A DNA stretch of 5,685 nt from Deltaproteobacteria bacterium (lineage in GTDB: Bacteria > Desulfobacterota_B > Binatia > Bin18). Made by a program: the position numbers and the translations under genes. Where the stretch lies: positions 1 to 5,685 of the forward strand of contig JAAXHF010000357.1 of assembly GCA_012271025.1 (NCBI GenBank). The letters run 5' to 3'. Below the pieces are notes generated by a model. The model did not search any database. It was not told where the DNA came from and saw nothing but the letters and a program-made list of their open reading frames with translations. Shown here piece after piece: positions 5,290 through 5,685 of this stretch (its first letter is position 1; every line of letters begins with the position of its first letter).

Positions 5290-5685
5290 TCGTCATCCAA
5301 GCCGAACATCTGCCGCACTGCGGTCACACTGGTCGCACCGTCCTCGGCGTTCCCGTTCCGGGTGCGGTGTTTCAGATAGCCGATCGGCGGGTGGAGCAGT
5401 TTGTTCATCAAGGACGCACTCAGCCCCTCAATCGCGCGGCGCGTTTCGGGCGAGCAGTCTTTGAGCCCGGCCAGGGTTTTTTCGACCTCGCGCTGGCGCA
5501 CGGCCTCGGCTTTCTGGCGCAGGGCAACAATGGTTGGACTGATGTCTCGACTGGCGTACCACTGCCAGAAGGCCTCGACTTCCTGGCTGACAATGGCCTC
5601 GGCTTTGCGCGCCTCAAGCGCTCGCTCGCCCTGATGGTCGGCCACGATCTGTTCGAGGTCGTCAATATCGTACACAAACACATTC
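5280..5685 (-). CDS. hemA: Glutamyl-tRNA reductase, C-terminal part (partial)
   Basis: The visible 134 codons match the C-terminal spinal helix and dimerisation domain of glutamyl-tRNA reductase, which reduces tRNA-bound glutamate to glutamate-1-semialdehyde with NADPH, the first committed step of C5 tetrapyrrole synthesis. The entry block NVFVYDIDDLEQIV is the hallmark joining the NADPH domain to the helix. It is followed by RKAEAIVSQEVEAFWQWY, LRQKAEAVRQREVEKTL and SLMNKLLHPPIGYLK, the conserved end region. The catalytic cysteine domain and the NADPH domain lie past the right edge. The frame is open to base 5685, so the GTG at 5681 is internal and not a start. It is followed by hemC after 29 nt and is the first visible gene of the tetrapyrrole operon. 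The tail GLDDDQD is acidic and variable in the family. Confidence 0.93.
   Translation of the reverse strand, partial: NVFVYDIDDLEQIVADHQGERALEARKAEAIVSQEVEAFWQWYASRDISPTIVALRQKAEAVRQREVEKTLAGLKDCSPETRRAIEGLSASLMNKLLHPPIGYLKHRTRNGNAEDGATSVTAVRQMFGLDDDQD

Noticed and set aside
4187..5379. Long plus-strand open frames (363 and 314 codons)
   Set aside because: They are antisense to hemC and the start of cobA-hemD, with low-complexity Arg/Ser- or Gln/Gly-rich translations typical of shadow frames.
5679..5681. GTG as start of a 133-residue standalone protein
   Set aside because: The frame stays open to the window edge and the sequence is the conserved interior of glutamyl-tRNA reductase, so this is an internal valine.

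Overview
The window looks like a piece of chromosome from a high-GC Gram-negative bacterium. It is read almost entirely on the minus strand and is tightly packed. No phage, transposon, CRISPR or RNA gene is visible. The minus strand carries the end of hemA (glutamyl-tRNA reductase), then hemC, then a cobA-hemD fusion. This shows that the organism makes 5-aminolevulinate by the C5 (glutamyl-tRNA) route, not with ALA synthase. The hemA-hemC-cobA/hemD order with a methyltransferase/synthase fusion is familiar from Desulfobacterota-type 'deltaproteobacteria' and some Gram-positive lineages. Together with the high GC and acyl-CoA-type genes, a deltaproteobacterium-like or uncultured candidate phylum is a reasonable guess, but the lineage cannot be fixed from this sequence.

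Layout from right to left along the minus strand: the hemA C-terminal third (5685-5280, cut by the window edge), hemC (5250-4321), cobA-hemD (4315-2735) and a CitE/HpcH-type CoA-lyase family gene (2677-1760). Gaps are 29, 5 and 57 nt, so these four are probably one transcription unit whose promoter lies beyond the right edge. The first three act in series: glutamyl-tRNA to glutamate semialdehyde (HemA), porphobilinogen to hydroxymethylbilane (HemC), hydroxymethylbilane to uroporphyrinogen III (HemD half), and its methylation to precorrin-2 (CobA half), the branch to sirohaem and B12. The lyase has no textbook role in this pathway.

Left part: an enoyl-CoA hydratase/isomerase (crotonase) family gene on the plus strand (963-1748) runs toward the lyase, and their stop codons are 11 nt apart. 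It is divergent from a minus-strand pair: a Nudix hydrolase (842-354) followed by a DsbA/2-hydroxychromene-2-carboxylate-isomerase-like thioredoxin-fold gene (332-1, cut by the left edge). The 120-nt divergent gap (843-962) holds a good sigma70-like promoter for the crotonase gene and a small inverted repeat that could be an operator.

No clear new system was found. The points most worth a second look are a four-unit 12-bp in-frame tandem repeat inside the HemD domain, the apparent loss of both catalytic glutamates in the crotonase protein, the CoA-lyase gene placed in a haem/corrinoid operon, and a Nudix/thioredoxin-fold gene pair sharing one reading frame and separated by a single stop codon.
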